A stretch of 64,000 nt of DNA, taken from NCBI RefSeq assembly GCF_003574835.2, contig NZ_CP063196.1:2418001-2482000 (forward strand). Reading direction: 5' to 3'. Made by a program: the position numbers and the translations under genes. This document shows positions 26,030 through 36,512 of this stretch, one piece after another. Every line of letters starts with the position of its first letter. Position 1 is the first letter of the stretch. The DNA is from Thermobifida halotolerans (GTDB taxonomy: Bacteria > Actinomycetota > Actinomycetes > Streptosporangiales > Streptosporangiaceae). Under the pieces are notes generated by a model, which saw only the letters and a program-made list of their open reading frames with translations, had not been told where the DNA came from and searched no databases.

Positions 26030-26533
26030 TCAGTTCTGCTCGGACTCGTCGTCGTGGATGACGCGGCCCTGGATGACGCGGCCCGCGCCGGGGCGGTCGT
26101 CGGGGACGCGGGCGCCGGGCGCGTGGTCGCGCAGGGTGAGCAGGTCGGCCTCCATCTGGGCGCGCGCCCGGTCCAGGTGGCGCCTGGCCCAACTCCTGAC
26201 CAGCCAGCGCAGGGCGGGCCGGGTGAAGGGCAGCGCCATCAGCGCGCCCAGCAGCGCGGTGAGGAAGCCGGGGACGGCCAGCAGGACACCGCCCGCCAGC
26301 AGCATCAGCGTGTCGACCAGGTCGCCGCCCAGCGGCGTTCCGGTGCGCAGGGTCTGCTGGGCGTCGGCGTAGGCGCCGCGTCCGGCCCGGCGCGCCACCA
26401 GCACGCCGACGACGCTCAGCGCGCACAGCGACGCGATCGTCCAGGTGGCGCCGATCTGGCTGCCCACCAGGATCATCAGCCAGATCTCCAGGAACGGCAG
26501 CGCCATCAGCGCGATCAGGATCAACAGCGGCAT
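26030..26533 (-). CDS. fxsA: FxsA family membrane protein
   Basis: A 167-residue protein whose first 100 residues hold three or four hydrophobic helices with the FxsA pattern (ALPFLEIWLMILVGSQIG; GGVLLAVPGFLTALLGALMALP). The C-terminal 65 residues are charged and cytoplasmic. FxsA was first known for relieving F-plasmid exclusion of phage T7; its cellular role is unclear. ATG 26533 is preceded by a GGATGGGG stretch; a frame extension of 17 residues upstream is unlikely. Confidence 0.85.
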   Translation of the reverse strand: MPLLILIALMALPFLEIWLMILVGSQIGATWTIASLCALSVVGVLVARRAGRGAYADAQQTLRTGTPLGGDLVDTLMLLAGGVLLAVPGFLTALLGALMALPFTRPALRWLVRSWARRHLDRARAQMEADLLTLRDHAPGARVPDDRPGAGRVIQGRVIHDDESEQN

Positions 26534-26594
26534 GGTGCCCCATCCAACGCCCGGAAGTGAACTCTTACTGTGACAACGCGGCACGCCCGCCGCG

Positions 26595-26614
26595 CGTTCC
26601 CGGCGCGGGGAACG
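26595..26614 (-). terminator. Possible terminator after lnt
   Basis: CGTTCCC and GGGAACG (7 bp, six-base loop) in the 192-base gap between lnt and fxsA. Confidence 0.35.
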
Positions 26615-26725
26615 GAACGGCCGCCCGTCCGCACGCCCTGGGGCGGGGCCTGGAGACCTCCCCGTCCCTGACCTCTCCTCGCCGGCCGTGGTCGGCCCGG
26701 GGCCGCGGCACTCCCACCGTGCGGC

Positions 26726-28318
26726 TCAGCCGGCCGGAACGGGGTCGGTGTCCCTCTCCTCCGGTGTGCCCTGCTGCTTCGGCCTCTCCACCCCGCTCCG
26801 GGGGCCGCGGGCGCGCGCCAGCGCCGCGACGACCGCGCCCAGGCCCAGCAGGGTCAGCGCGGCCTCGGGCAGCGCGCCGAGCCGGGTGGCCGGGGTCAGG
26901 CCGCTCTTGGCGGGGACCTCGGCGACGTGGACGTCCGGCTCCGCCTCCGGGGAGCGGTAGCCGACCCGCCCCCGCTCGTCGACCACGGCACTGATTCCGC
27001 TGGTGGAGGCGACCACGGCGGGCCTGCCGTGCTCCACGGCGCGCAACTGGGTGATGGCCAACTGCTGGTCGGACTGGCCGGTGAAGTTGTAGTTGGCGTT
27101 GTTGGAGGGCACCACGATGATCTGCCCGCCCGCGTCCACCGACTCGCGCAGCGGACGGTCGAAGGCGACGTCGAAGCAGATGGCTGCGGCGACCGTGGTG
27201 CCGTTCAGCTCCAGCGCTCCCGGCTCGGTGCCGGGCACGGCGTCGCTGCCGACCTGCTGGAGGCGGGTGACGACGGTGGCGAACACGTCGCGGAAGGGGA
27301 CGTACTCGCCGAAGGGCACCAGGTAGCGCTTGGTGTAGTGGTCGCCCGGGCCCGTCTCGGGGTCCCACACGACGCTGCGGATCTCGCGCTCGGTCCCGTC
27401 GGAGCTGTAGCGGGTGATGCCGAACAGCAGCGGGACCCCGATGTCCGCGGCGGCCTCGGAGATGAGCTCGGCCGCCAGCGGGTCGGCGTAGGCGTCGATG
27501 TCGCTGGCGTTCTCGGGCAGGACCACCAGGTCGGGCCGGGCGGCCTCGCCCTCGCGGACGAGCCGCGCCAACTCGTGCACGCCCTCGACGTGGTTGCGCA
27601 GCACCTGCATGCGTTCGCCCAGGATGTTCGTCTCGCCGGCGTTCGGAACGTCGCCCTGGACGAAGGCGACGGTGACGGTGTGGTCGTCCTCCAGTTCGGT
27701 CGCGCGCAGGGCCGCGGCTCCGCCCAGCGGGAGGAGCACCGTCGCGGCCAGGCCGCCGACCAGCGCGAGTTGCAGGCCCCGGTGTCGCTCCCCGCGGAGT
27801 GCGGCGTGGACCGCGCGGGCCGCGGCCACCAGTGCCGCGCCGGTCAGGGCCACCGCGAAGGTGACCAGCGCGGAGGAGCCGAGCGCGGCGTAGCCGGAGA
27901 AGGGCGTGTCGGGCTGGCTGAACGCCAGTTTCCCCCACGGGAAGCCGCCGAGGGGGAAGCGGGCGCGGCAGAACTCCTGGGCCACCCACAGGGCCGCGGT
28001 CCACAGCGGCCAGCCCGGAAGCCGGGACACCAGCGCGATCCCCATGGCCATCGGCACGAAGTAGACGGTCTCCGCGGCGGCGATGACCAGCCACACGTCG
28101 ACACCGAAGACCTCCTGCCACCTGATGAGGGGAACCATGAGGCAGGCGCCAGACAGGGCTCCCAGCCAGGCCGCCCGCCGGGCGCGCACACCGTGGACGG
28201 CGGCCAGGAGCAGCGCCGGTCCCAGAACCGCCAGAGGCCACAGTCCGTACGGGGGGAGGGCGGCGAGCTGGGCCAGTCCGGACAGCGCGGCGGCCAGTGC
28301 CCGAAGGAGCAGGATCAC
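26726..28318 (-). CDS. lnt: Apolipoprotein N-acyltransferase
   Basis: A 530-residue membrane enzyme that N-acylates the lipid-modified cysteine of lipoproteins. The N-terminal 200 residues contain about six to seven helices. The nitrilase-like extracytoplasmic domain carries the triad: Glu in VLPENASD, Lys in YTKRYLVPFGE, and Cys in AAAICFD. A last helix precedes a charged tail. At least three lipoprotein substrates lie in this window. The GTG at 28318 has no ribosome site; TAAGCT lies six bases upstream. Confidence 0.93.
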   Translation of the reverse strand: MILLLRALAAALSGLAQLAALPPYGLWPLAVLGPALLLAAVHGVRARRAAWLGALSGACLMVPLIRWQEVFGVDVWLVIAAAETVYFVPMAMGIALVSRLPGWPLWTAALWVAQEFCRARFPLGGFPWGKLAFSQPDTPFSGYAALGSSALVTFAVALTGAALVAAARAVHAALRGERHRGLQLALVGGLAATVLLPLGGAAALRATELEDDHTVTVAFVQGDVPNAGETNILGERMQVLRNHVEGVHELARLVREGEAARPDLVVLPENASDIDAYADPLAAELISEAAADIGVPLLFGITRYSSDGTEREIRSVVWDPETGPGDHYTKRYLVPFGEYVPFRDVFATVVTRLQQVGSDAVPGTEPGALELNGTTVAAAICFDVAFDRPLRESVDAGGQIIVVPSNNANYNFTGQSDQQLAITQLRAVEHGRPAVVASTSGISAVVDERGRVGYRSPEAEPDVHVAEVPAKSGLTPATRLGALPEAALTLLGLGAVVAALARARGPRSGVERPKQQGTPEERDTDPVPAG

Positions 28319-28330
28319 GCCAGCAGCTTA
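28318..28330 (-). promoter_or_regulatory. Leaderless -10 of lnt
   Basis: On the minus strand TAAGCT (28325-28330) is followed by six bases and the GTG start, with no ribosome site. Confidence 0.5.
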
Positions 28331-28883
28331 CGGGGTGGCGGCGGGATTCGGAACGCGGAGGGATGCGGGGAGCGCGGAGAAAGGCCCGAACACCCTTCGG
28401 ACCGGTTCCGTCCCGTAGGCGGCGAGCTCGGAGACCGTTGTCTACTGGATGTTCAGGCCTTCTCCGGGTCCAACCCCCCGCCCGGCCGCGGTGTACTGGT
28501 CCTCCCACGCCGTGCGCCGAACCTGGTGGGTGGCGCGGCGTCCGACGCGCGAGTCTCCAGGCCGCCGACCGGTCCGTCCAGTGCTGGACTGGCCGTCAGC
28601 CTACCCAGACTCGGGCACTCGTCCACCACCGCGCAGTGCTCGTGTGTCGGCCCGCGGCGGCGGGGACGGCGCGCGGCTGCGGCGCTTCCGTCCAGTGACG
28701 GCGCGTGCCAGGCTAACGCACCGGTGCCGATGACGCCAATCCCCCCGAAACCGAAAGAACCGATCAACTCGATCAAAAAATCGATCATTAGCGAGGGAGA
28801 TATAGACAAAACGATCGGTCATGGTGTTCGATCTGAGTGACACACCGATCCGTATCGGTCAGCTGCAAAGGAGCTGTTCACTC
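28319..28883. other. Intergenic region between lnt and msiK
   Basis: No gene is supported in 565 bases. The first 400 are GC-rich and featureless apart from scattered GTCCAGT words. The last 130 are markedly AT-richer and contain the clustered CGATC elements and the msiK promoter. Confidence 0.55.
28761..28859. promoter_or_regulatory. CGATC-rich control region of msiK
   Basis: CGATCA occurs at 28761, 28770 and 28782, and CGATC at 28812, 28829 and 28846, the last three spaced exactly 17 bases. The final one is part of a perfect dyad ACCGAT-CCGT-ATCGGT (28844-28859), 24 bases before the msiK ATG. This looks like an operator array for a sugar-responsive regulator, but no known consensus is matched. 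Confidence 0.45.
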
Positions 28884-30116
<1,233 letters not shown>

Positions 30117-30130
30117 TCCCCCCGTGCCGC

Positions 30131-30161
30131 GAGGGGCGCCCCGCACCGCGGGGCGCCCCTC
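30131..30161 (+). terminator. msiK terminator
   Basis: A perfect 14-base-pair stem (30131-30144 with 30148-30161), loop ACC, 14 bases after the msiK stop. Confidence 0.85.
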
Positions 30162-30255
30162 CGCCTTTCCCGGACCGCCGCCGACTGCTCCTCCCGCCGC
30201 CGCCCTGCGGCGGAGCGCCTCCCGACCACGCGCCGAGAGGCCTCTCCCGGAGGAC

Positions 30256-31386
30256 TCAGTCCAGCAGCGCGAACAGCCGCTCCGCCGACGCCTTCCACGT
30301 CCACTCGGCCAGCACCCAGGCGCGCCCCCGCTCCCCCATCGCCCCCGCCGCCGCGGGGTCGGCGAGCAGGGCCACCAGGTGCCCGGCCACCGCCCTGGGG
30401 TCGCGGCCGTCCACGACGAACCCGGTGCGGCCGTGCCGCACCGCGTCAGGCGCTCCCCCGGAGTCCCCGACGAGCACCGGAAGCCCACTGGCGGCCGCCT
30501 CCAGGTAGACGATGCCCAGCCCCTCGGCCTCCAGACCGAGGCGGCGGGTCCGCGAGGGCATCGCGAACACGTCGGCGGCGGCGAAGAAGGCGGGCAGCTC
30601 GGCGTGCGGATGCCCGCCCGCGAACACGACCTCCTCCTCCACCCCCGCCCACGCCGCCAGGTCGCGCAGCCGCCGCTCGTCGGGCCCCTCCCCCACCACC
30701 AGCAGCCGCGCCCCCGGAAGACGCCCCCGGACCCAGGTCATGGCCCGGATCAGGGCGTCCACCCCCTTGCGCGGCACCAGACGCGCCGCGCACAGCACCA
30801 CCGGCGCCTCCCCCAACCCGTAGCGCGCGCGCACCCCCGAGCCGTCCACGCCCGGATGGAACAGGTCGGGGTCCACCCCGGGGGTGAGGCGGACCAGCTT
30901 GGCGCGGTCGGCGGGGGCCAGGGCGCGCTCCAGCTCCGCGCGGGTGAAGTCGCCCAGACAGGTGAGCACGTCGACCTCACGGCCGATCCGGCGCAGCAGC
31001 GCGCGGGAGCCGGGCAGCCGCGCCCACCACACCTCGTGCCCGTGCGTGATGGCCACGATCCGGCGCGCGCCCGCCGCGCGCAGCCGCCGCGCCGCCAGCC
31101 CCAGCGGCGCGGCGGCGCCGAACAGCACCCGGTCGCAGGCGTGCTCGCGCAGCAGCGCGGCGGCCCGGTCGGCCACCCGCCGGGTGGGCAGCAGGGTGGC
31201 GGTCGCCTCGCGCACCACCGGAAAGTCCAGGCCCGCGTCGAAGTCCCGGTCCCCGGGGGAGGTGGAGGTGTAGACGACAACACCGTCGCGGCGGGCCATG
31301 CGGACGGCCAACTCATAGCAGAACGTCTCGATCCCGCCCCGGCGCGGCGGGAAGTCGTTGGTCACCAGCAGTGTCCGACCCGGCAT
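30256..31386 (-). CDS. GT4 glycosyltransferase, PimB-like mannosyltransferase
   Basis: A 376-residue GT-B enzyme. The N-terminal NDFPPRRGGIETF, HGHEVWW and PGVDPDLF, then ARLVPRKGVDALI and the nucleotide-binding EAAASGLPVLVGDSGGAPD, match the GDP-mannose-dependent phosphatidylinositol mannoside synthase PimB. It would add the second mannose to PIM1 at the inner face of the membrane. The ATG at 31386 follows GAGGGACGGGGG. The assignment to PimB rather than another GT4 is from overall pattern, as no pim cluster is nearby. It is divergent from the GH13 gene. Confidence 0.8.
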   Translation of the reverse strand: MPGRTLLVTNDFPPRRGGIETFCYELAVRMARRDGVVVYTSTSPGDRDFDAGLDFPVVREATATLLPTRRVADRAAALLREHACDRVLFGAAAPLGLAARRLRAAGARRIVAITHGHEVWWARLPGSRALLRRIGREVDVLTCLGDFTRAELERALAPADRAKLVRLTPGVDPDLFHPGVDGSGVRARYGLGEAPVVLCAARLVPRKGVDALIRAMTWVRGRLPGARLLVVGEGPDERRLRDLAAWAGVEEEVVFAGGHPHAELPAFFAAADVFAMPSRTRRLGLEAEGLGIVYLEAAASGLPVLVGDSGGAPDAVRHGRTGFVVDGRDPRAVAGHLVALLADPAAAGAMGERGRAWVLAEWTWKASAERLFALLD

Positions 31387-31646
31387 CGGCACGGCCCCCG
31401 TCCCTCGTCGCTTCCGTCCCCTGCCCCGTCCGCCCGGCTCCCGCACTCCGCGGGCCGTCCCGCCGTCTCGGGACGGCGTCCCGGAATTCTCCGGCGTTTT
31501 CGGGAAACACCGTCAGTGTCGCGCGAACCCGCGCTCCGATCCAGCCCGAACCGCGACACCTCCGACCGGAGCCGCAACGACCACGCACCGCGGGCGGCAG
31601 ACTACCCTTCGCACTCCTTCGACTCCGCGATCCCGATGGGAGACCC

Positions 31647-33287
31647 ATGAGGCAGGACTGGTGGCACGACGCCGTCATCTACCAGATCTACCCGCGAAGC
31701 TTCGCCGACTCCGACGGAGACGGCGTCGGCGACCTTCCCGGCATCACCCGACGCCTGCACCACGTCGCCGAACTCGGGGCGGACGCGGTCTGGCTGTCGC
31801 CCTTCTACCCCTCTCCGCTCGCCGACGGCGGCTACGACGTCGCCGACTTCCGCGGGGTGGATCCGCGGTTGGGCACCCTGGAGGACTTCGACGCCCTGGT
31901 GACCACCGCGGACCGCCTGGGACTGCGGGTCATCGTGGACATCGTCCCCAACCACACCTCCGACCGGCACGAGTGGTTCCAGCGGGCGCTGGCCGCCCCT
32001 CCCGGCTCCCCCGAGCGGAACCGCTACATCTTCCGCGACGGCCGCGGTCCCGACGGGTCGCTGCCGCCCAGCAACTGGCAGTCGATGTTCGGCGGCCCCG
32101 CCTGGACCCGGGTGGCCGACGGCCAGTGGTACCTGCACCTGTTCGCCCGCGAGCAGCCCGACCTGAACTGGTTCAGTTCCGAGGTGCGCGCGGAGTTCAC
32201 CGACATCCTGCGCTTCTGGTGCCGCCGCGGCGTGGACGGGTTCCGCATCGACGTGGCCAACGCGCTGGTCAAGGACCTGAGCGAACCACTGCGCGAGGTG
32301 GTGCCGCACGACGATCCCACCGGGGTGGACCCCTTCACCACCAACCCCGACCACCCGCACTGGGACCGCCCCGAGGTGCACGACATCTACCGGGAGTGGC
32401 GGCGGGTCCTCGACGAGTTCGACCCGCCCCGGATCGCCGTGGCCGAGGCGTGGCTGCCCAGCGAACGCCTGGTCCGCTACCTGCGCTCCGACGAACTGCA
32501 CCAGGCGTTCAACTTCGAGTTCCTGCGCTGCCCGTGGAACGCCGCCGCCTACCGCAGGGTCATCTCCACCAGCCTCGCCGACGCGGCGAGCGTGGACACC
32601 CGGGCCACCTGGGTACTGGCCAACCACGACGTGGTGCGGCCGGTGTCGCTGCTGGGCCTGCCCAAGGGCACCGACCTGAACGCCTGGCTGCTCAGCGACG
32701 GCGCCGACCCCAAGGCCGACCTGGCGCTGGGCCGGCGCCGGGCCCGCGCGGCGGCGCTGCTGGAGCTGGCGCTGCCCGGCTCCGCCTACCTCTACCAGGG
32801 CGAGGAACTGGGCCTGCCCGAGGTCGCGGACCTGCCCGCCGACGTGCTGCAGGACCCCACCTGGGAGCGCAGCGGCCACACCGGCAAGGGCCGCGACGGC
32901 TGCCGGGTGCCGATCCCCTGGGAGCGGACCGGGCCGTCCTTCGGTTTCGGCCCGGCTCCGGGGTGGCTGCCGCAACCGGACGACTGGGGCGAGATGTCGG
33001 TCGAGGCCCAGCGGGACGATCCCGCCTCCTTCCTGACGCTGTACCGGACCGCGCTGCGCCTGCGCCGGGGGTTCTCCCCCGATCCCGGCTTCTCCTGGGA
33101 CGCGGAGTTCGACCGCGGCGACGTGCTGGCCTTCCGACGCGGCACGGACCTGCTGGTGCTGGTCAACACCGGCTCCGAACCGGTTCCCCTGCCGCGCGGG
33201 CAGGTGCTGCTGGCCAGTGCCGACCTGCGACCGCACGTCCTGCCCGGCAACACGGCGGTGTGGCTGCGCACCACGGTCGCGGACTGA
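31647..33287 (+). CDS. GH13 alpha-glucosidase
   Basis: A 546-residue cytoplasmic (beta/alpha)8 enzyme of the oligo-1,6/alpha-glucosidase subfamily. Conserved region I is DIVPNH (98-103). The nucleophile is Asp202 in GFRIDVANAL, the acid/base Glu267 in VAEAWLP, and the transition-state Asp328 in ANHDVV. It should release glucose from short maltooligosaccharides imported by an MsiK-driven transporter. GGGAG lies just before the ATG; homology begins exactly there (WWHDAVIYQIYPRSF). Single gene, 260 bases from the divergent mannosyltransferase. Confidence 0.92.
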   Translation: MRQDWWHDAVIYQIYPRSFADSDGDGVGDLPGITRRLHHVAELGADAVWLSPFYPSPLADGGYDVADFRGVDPRLGTLEDFDALVTTADRLGLRVIVDIVPNHTSDRHEWFQRALAAPPGSPERNRYIFRDGRGPDGSLPPSNWQSMFGGPAWTRVADGQWYLHLFAREQPDLNWFSSEVRAEFTDILRFWCRRGVDGFRIDVANALVKDLSEPLREVVPHDDPTGVDPFTTNPDHPHWDRPEVHDIYREWRRVLDEFDPPRIAVAEAWLPSERLVRYLRSDELHQAFNFEFLRCPWNAAAYRRVISTSLADAASVDTRATWVLANHDVVRPVSLLGLPKGTDLNAWLLSDGADPKADLALGRRRARAAALLELALPGSAYLYQGEELGLPEVADLPADVLQDPTWERSGHTGKGRDGCRVPIPWERTGPSFGFGPAPGWLPQPDDWGEMSVEAQRDDPASFLTLYRTALRLRRGFSPDPGFSWDAEFDRGDVLAFRRGTDLLVLVNTGSEPVPLPRGQVLLASADLRPHVLPGNTAVWLRTTVAD

Positions 33288-33406
33288 GACCCCCTCCTTT
33301 GTGCCGTAGACCACAGGAGTCGCCCAGGTGAGGCAGCGCCCCCGGGCGGACCCCGTGCCGCCGGGGCGACGCGGTCAGGACCGCCGTCACCAGCAGCGTG
33401 AACCGG

Positions 33407-33435
33407 TGCCCGGGCGGCGCGGCGCCGCCCGGGCA
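33407..33435. terminator. Hairpin between the GH13 gene and helY
   Basis: A perfect 13-base-pair stem (TGCCCGGGCGGCG with its complement, loop CGG) in a 296-base gap between convergent genes; nothing else recognisable lies in that gap. Confidence 0.75.
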
Positions 33436-33583
33436 TGGCAGATGCCGTGCCCGGGGCAGGCGCGCAGCGCCCGCGTCCGCCCCTGCCTCCACAGACGGAC
33501 GCGGGCGGAAGGGACGTCCCGCGCGGCGCGGGCGGTGGCGGCCCGGAAGCGCCCCGACCGCTCCGGCGCCCTCCCGGCGCCGG

Positions 33584-36427
33584 TCAGCCCACCGAGGAGT
33601 AGGCGACCACGCCGCGCAGCAGCGCGTCGGCGGCCTGCCGGGCCGTGGTGCGCACCCCGCCGTCGGCGGGGGCGGCCTGGGCGATCTGGCCGAGCAGGTC
33701 GATGAGCTGCTTGGTGGTGCGCACGAAGTCGCCGGCGGGCATGCCCGCCTCGTTGAGGATGAGGTCCAGCCGGTCGCCGCGCGCCCACCGATGGGTGGCC
33801 CACACGAACCCCAACTCCGGTTCGCGCAGGAACGACACGCGGTGCCGGTGCTCGATGTCGTGCAACTCCCCCCACAGCCGCACCATGTCGGTCAGCGCCT
33901 CCTCCACGGGCCCCGCCGGGACCCGGGGGAAGGCGTCGTCGGACCGCCGCGACTCGTACACCAGCGCCGACACGCACGAGGCCAGCTCCTCGGGGCCCAA
34001 CTGCTCCCACACCCCGCGCCGCAGCGCCTCGGCGGCCAGCAGGTCCAGTTCGGAGTAGATGCGGCCGAGCAGCCGCCCCTCCTCGGTGACGGTGTCGTCT
34101 TCGAGGTAGTCCAGTTCCTCCAGCACCCCGCAGACCCGGTCGAAGGTGCGGGCGATGACGTGGGAGCGGCCCGCGATGCGGCGCTCCAGCTCGTCGGTCT
34201 CCTTCTTGAGCCGGAAGTAGCGCTCCGCCCAGCGCGCCCGGTCCTCGCGGCCCTCGCTGTGGTGGCAGGGGTGCTCCCGGATCCGTGCGCGCAGCTCGGC
34301 GATCTCGGGATCCTCGGCCGACCCGTCGCGGACGCGGTGCCGCACCGGGGCGGCCGGCAGCGTGTCGAGCTTGCTGCGCAGCGCCGACGCCAGGTCGCGG
34401 CGGGACTGGGCCGAGCGCGCCGAGAACGACTTGGGCAGCCGCATCCGCCCCGACGGCTCCACCGGGATCGGGAAGTCGCTGGCGTTGACCCGTTTGACCT
34501 GACGGTTGACGGTCAGCACCAGCGGCGCGGGCAGCGGGCCCTTGTCCAGGCCCGGGTCCAGCACGACGGCGTAGCCGGACTGGCGTCCCGAGGGGATGCG
34601 GATGATGTCGCCGGGTTTGAGGGACCGCAGGCTGCGCTCGGCCTCCCTGCGGCGCGCCGTGCGCCGGTTGCGCTGGGCGTCGCTCTCCAGGTCGCTGAGG
34701 CGGCGGCGCATCGCCGCGTACTCCATGAAGTCGCCGCGCGGGTCCTCGGCGGCCTTGGCGTAGCCCTCCAGCGCCTCCTGCTGCTTGCGCAGCTTGCGCA
34801 CCAGGCCCACCACGGCGCGGTCGGCCTGGAACTGGGCGAAGGAGGACTCCAGCATGGCCCGGCCGCGTTCCCGGCCGACCTGCGCGACCAGGTTGACCGC
34901 CATGTTGTAGGACGGCTGGAAGCTGGAGTTGAGCGGATAGGTGCGGGTTCCGGCCAGGCCCGCGACCGCCTCGGGGTCGGTGCCCGGCTGCCACACCACG
35001 ACCGCGTGCCCCTCCACGTCGATGCCGCGGCGCCCGGCGCGGCCGGTGAGCTGGGTGTACTCGCCCGGGGTGAGCGGGGCGTGGGTCTCGCCGTTCCACT
35101 TGTCCAGTTTCTCGATCACCACGGTCCGGGCGGGCATGTTGATGCCCAGCGCCAGCGTCTCGGTGGCGAAGACCGCGCGGATCAGCCCCTGGGAGAACAG
35201 CGTCTCCACCACCTCCTTGAAGGTGGGCAGCAGCCCGGCGTGGTGGGCGGCGATGCCGCACTCCAGCGCCTGCAGCCACTCGGAGTAGCCGAGCACCGCC
35301 AGGTCGGGCGGGGGGATGTCGGCGCACTGGCGTTCGGCGTACTCGCGGATCTGGGCGGCCTCGGTCGGGGTGGTCAGCACCAGCCCGCTCGCCACGCACT
35401 GGCGCACCGCGTCGTCGCAGCCCGCCCGGCTGAAGATGAAGGTGATGGCGGGCAGCAGGCCCTCGCGGTCGAGTTCCTCCACGATCTGCACGCGGCTGGG
35501 CGGCGCGAACTTGCTGCGGGGACGGGGAGCACCGCCGCGCGCCCGCGCCTGGGGGTGGCGGCGCTGGTAGGCCAACTGGGTGACGCGGGCGTCCTCCTCG
35601 GCCAGCCGGACGAGCCGCGGGTTGACCAGCAGCCGTTCCCCGTTGACCTCGATCTCGACCGCGCGCTGCGCGCCGGAGCGGTTGCGGCGGCGTTTGCGGG
35701 ACCCGCGCCCCTTGTCGTCGGCCTCCGGCTCGGCGGCCCCGTTGTCGGGCTCCACGAACAGGTCGTGGATGCGGGTGCCCACCATCACGTGCTGCCACAG
35801 CGGCACCGGGCGCTTCTCGTCGACGATCACCGAGGTGTCGCCGCGCACCTGTTGCAGCCACTGCCCGAACTCCTCGGCGTTGCTGACCGTCGCGCTCAGC
35901 GCCACCATCTGCACCGACTCGGGCAGGTGGATGATGACCTCCTCCCACACCGCGCCGCGGAACCGGTCGGCGAGATAGTGCACCTCGTCCATGACCACGT
36001 AGGCCAGTCCCGACAGCGTGGCCGAGCCCGCGTACAGCATGTTGCGCAGCACCTCGGTGGTCATCACCACCACGGGCGCCTCGCCGTTGATGCTGTTGTC
36101 GCCGGTGAGCAGACCGACCTTCTCGGCGCCGTAGCGGCGCACCAGGTCGGTGTACTTCTGGTTGGACAGCGCCTTGATGGGGGTGGTGTAGAAGCACTTG
36201 CGGCCGTCGCGCAGCGCCAGGTGGACGGCGAACTCGCCCACGACGGTCTTTCCCGACCCGGTGGGCGCGGCCACCAGCACCCCGTGGCCCGTCTCCAACG
36301 CCTTGCAGGCCCGGACCTGGAAGTCGTCGAACTCGAATCCGTACAGGGCCTGGAAGTCCTCGATGGCGCGGCTGGACTCCTGCTGTCGCCTGCGGAACTC
36401 GGCGTAGCGAGCGGCATAAGTGCTCAT
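33584..36427 (-). CDS. helY: HelY, Ski2/Mtr4-like DEAD/DEAH-box helicase
   Basis: A 947-residue RNA/DNA helicase. Walker A APTGSGKT lies near residue 54, the DEVH box is in VVMDEVHYLAD, motif III is ALSATVSN, and QLTGRAGRRGID is motif VI. A DSHCT-like helical domain closes the protein, and Lys/Arg-rich loops (SRKRRRNRSG) interrupt it. Actinobacterial HelY normally follows tatC, as here. The ATG at 36427 has no ribosome site; TAGGCT lies seven bases upstream, so it may have its own leaderless promoter. Confidence 0.92.
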   Translation of the reverse strand: MSTYAARYAEFRRRQQESSRAIEDFQALYGFEFDDFQVRACKALETGHGVLVAAPTGSGKTVVGEFAVHLALRDGRKCFYTTPIKALSNQKYTDLVRRYGAEKVGLLTGDNSINGEAPVVVMTTEVLRNMLYAGSATLSGLAYVVMDEVHYLADRFRGAVWEEVIIHLPESVQMVALSATVSNAEEFGQWLQQVRGDTSVIVDEKRPVPLWQHVMVGTRIHDLFVEPDNGAAEPEADDKGRGSRKRRRNRSGAQRAVEIEVNGERLLVNPRLVRLAEEDARVTQLAYQRRHPQARARGGAPRPRSKFAPPSRVQIVEELDREGLLPAITFIFSRAGCDDAVRQCVASGLVLTTPTEAAQIREYAERQCADIPPPDLAVLGYSEWLQALECGIAAHHAGLLPTFKEVVETLFSQGLIRAVFATETLALGINMPARTVVIEKLDKWNGETHAPLTPGEYTQLTGRAGRRGIDVEGHAVVVWQPGTDPEAVAGLAGTRTYPLNSSFQPSYNMAVNLVAQVGRERGRAMLESSFAQFQADRAVVGLVRKLRKQQEALEGYAKAAEDPRGDFMEYAAMRRRLSDLESDAQRNRRTARRREAERSLRSLKPGDIIRIPSGRQSGYAVVLDPGLDKGPLPAPLVLTVNRQVKRVNASDFPIPVEPSGRMRLPKSFSARSAQSRRDLASALRSKLDTLPAAPVRHRVRDGSAEDPEIAELRARIREHPCHHSEGREDRARWAERYFRLKKETDELERRIAGRSHVIARTFDRVCGVLEELDYLEDDTVTEEGRLLGRIYSELDLLAAEALRRGVWEQLGPEELASCVSALVYESRRSDDAFPRVPAGPVEEALTDMVRLWGELHDIEHRHRVSFLREPELGFVWATHRWARGDRLDLILNEAGMPAGDFVRTTKQLIDLLGQIAQAAPADGGVRTTARQAADALLRGVVAYSSVG

Positions 36428-36440
36428 ACTGGTCAGCCTA
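36427..36440 (-). promoter_or_regulatory. Leaderless -10 of helY
   Basis: TAGGCT (36435-36440, minus strand), seven bases, then ATG; no Shine-Dalgarno sequence. Confidence 0.5.
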
Positions 36441-36512
36441 GAGGGTGGTGGGGGCGGCGCGCTGCCACCGCCGTCCGCGCCCCGCTCCGGACCGGCCCGC
36501 CGGGGCGCCGGG

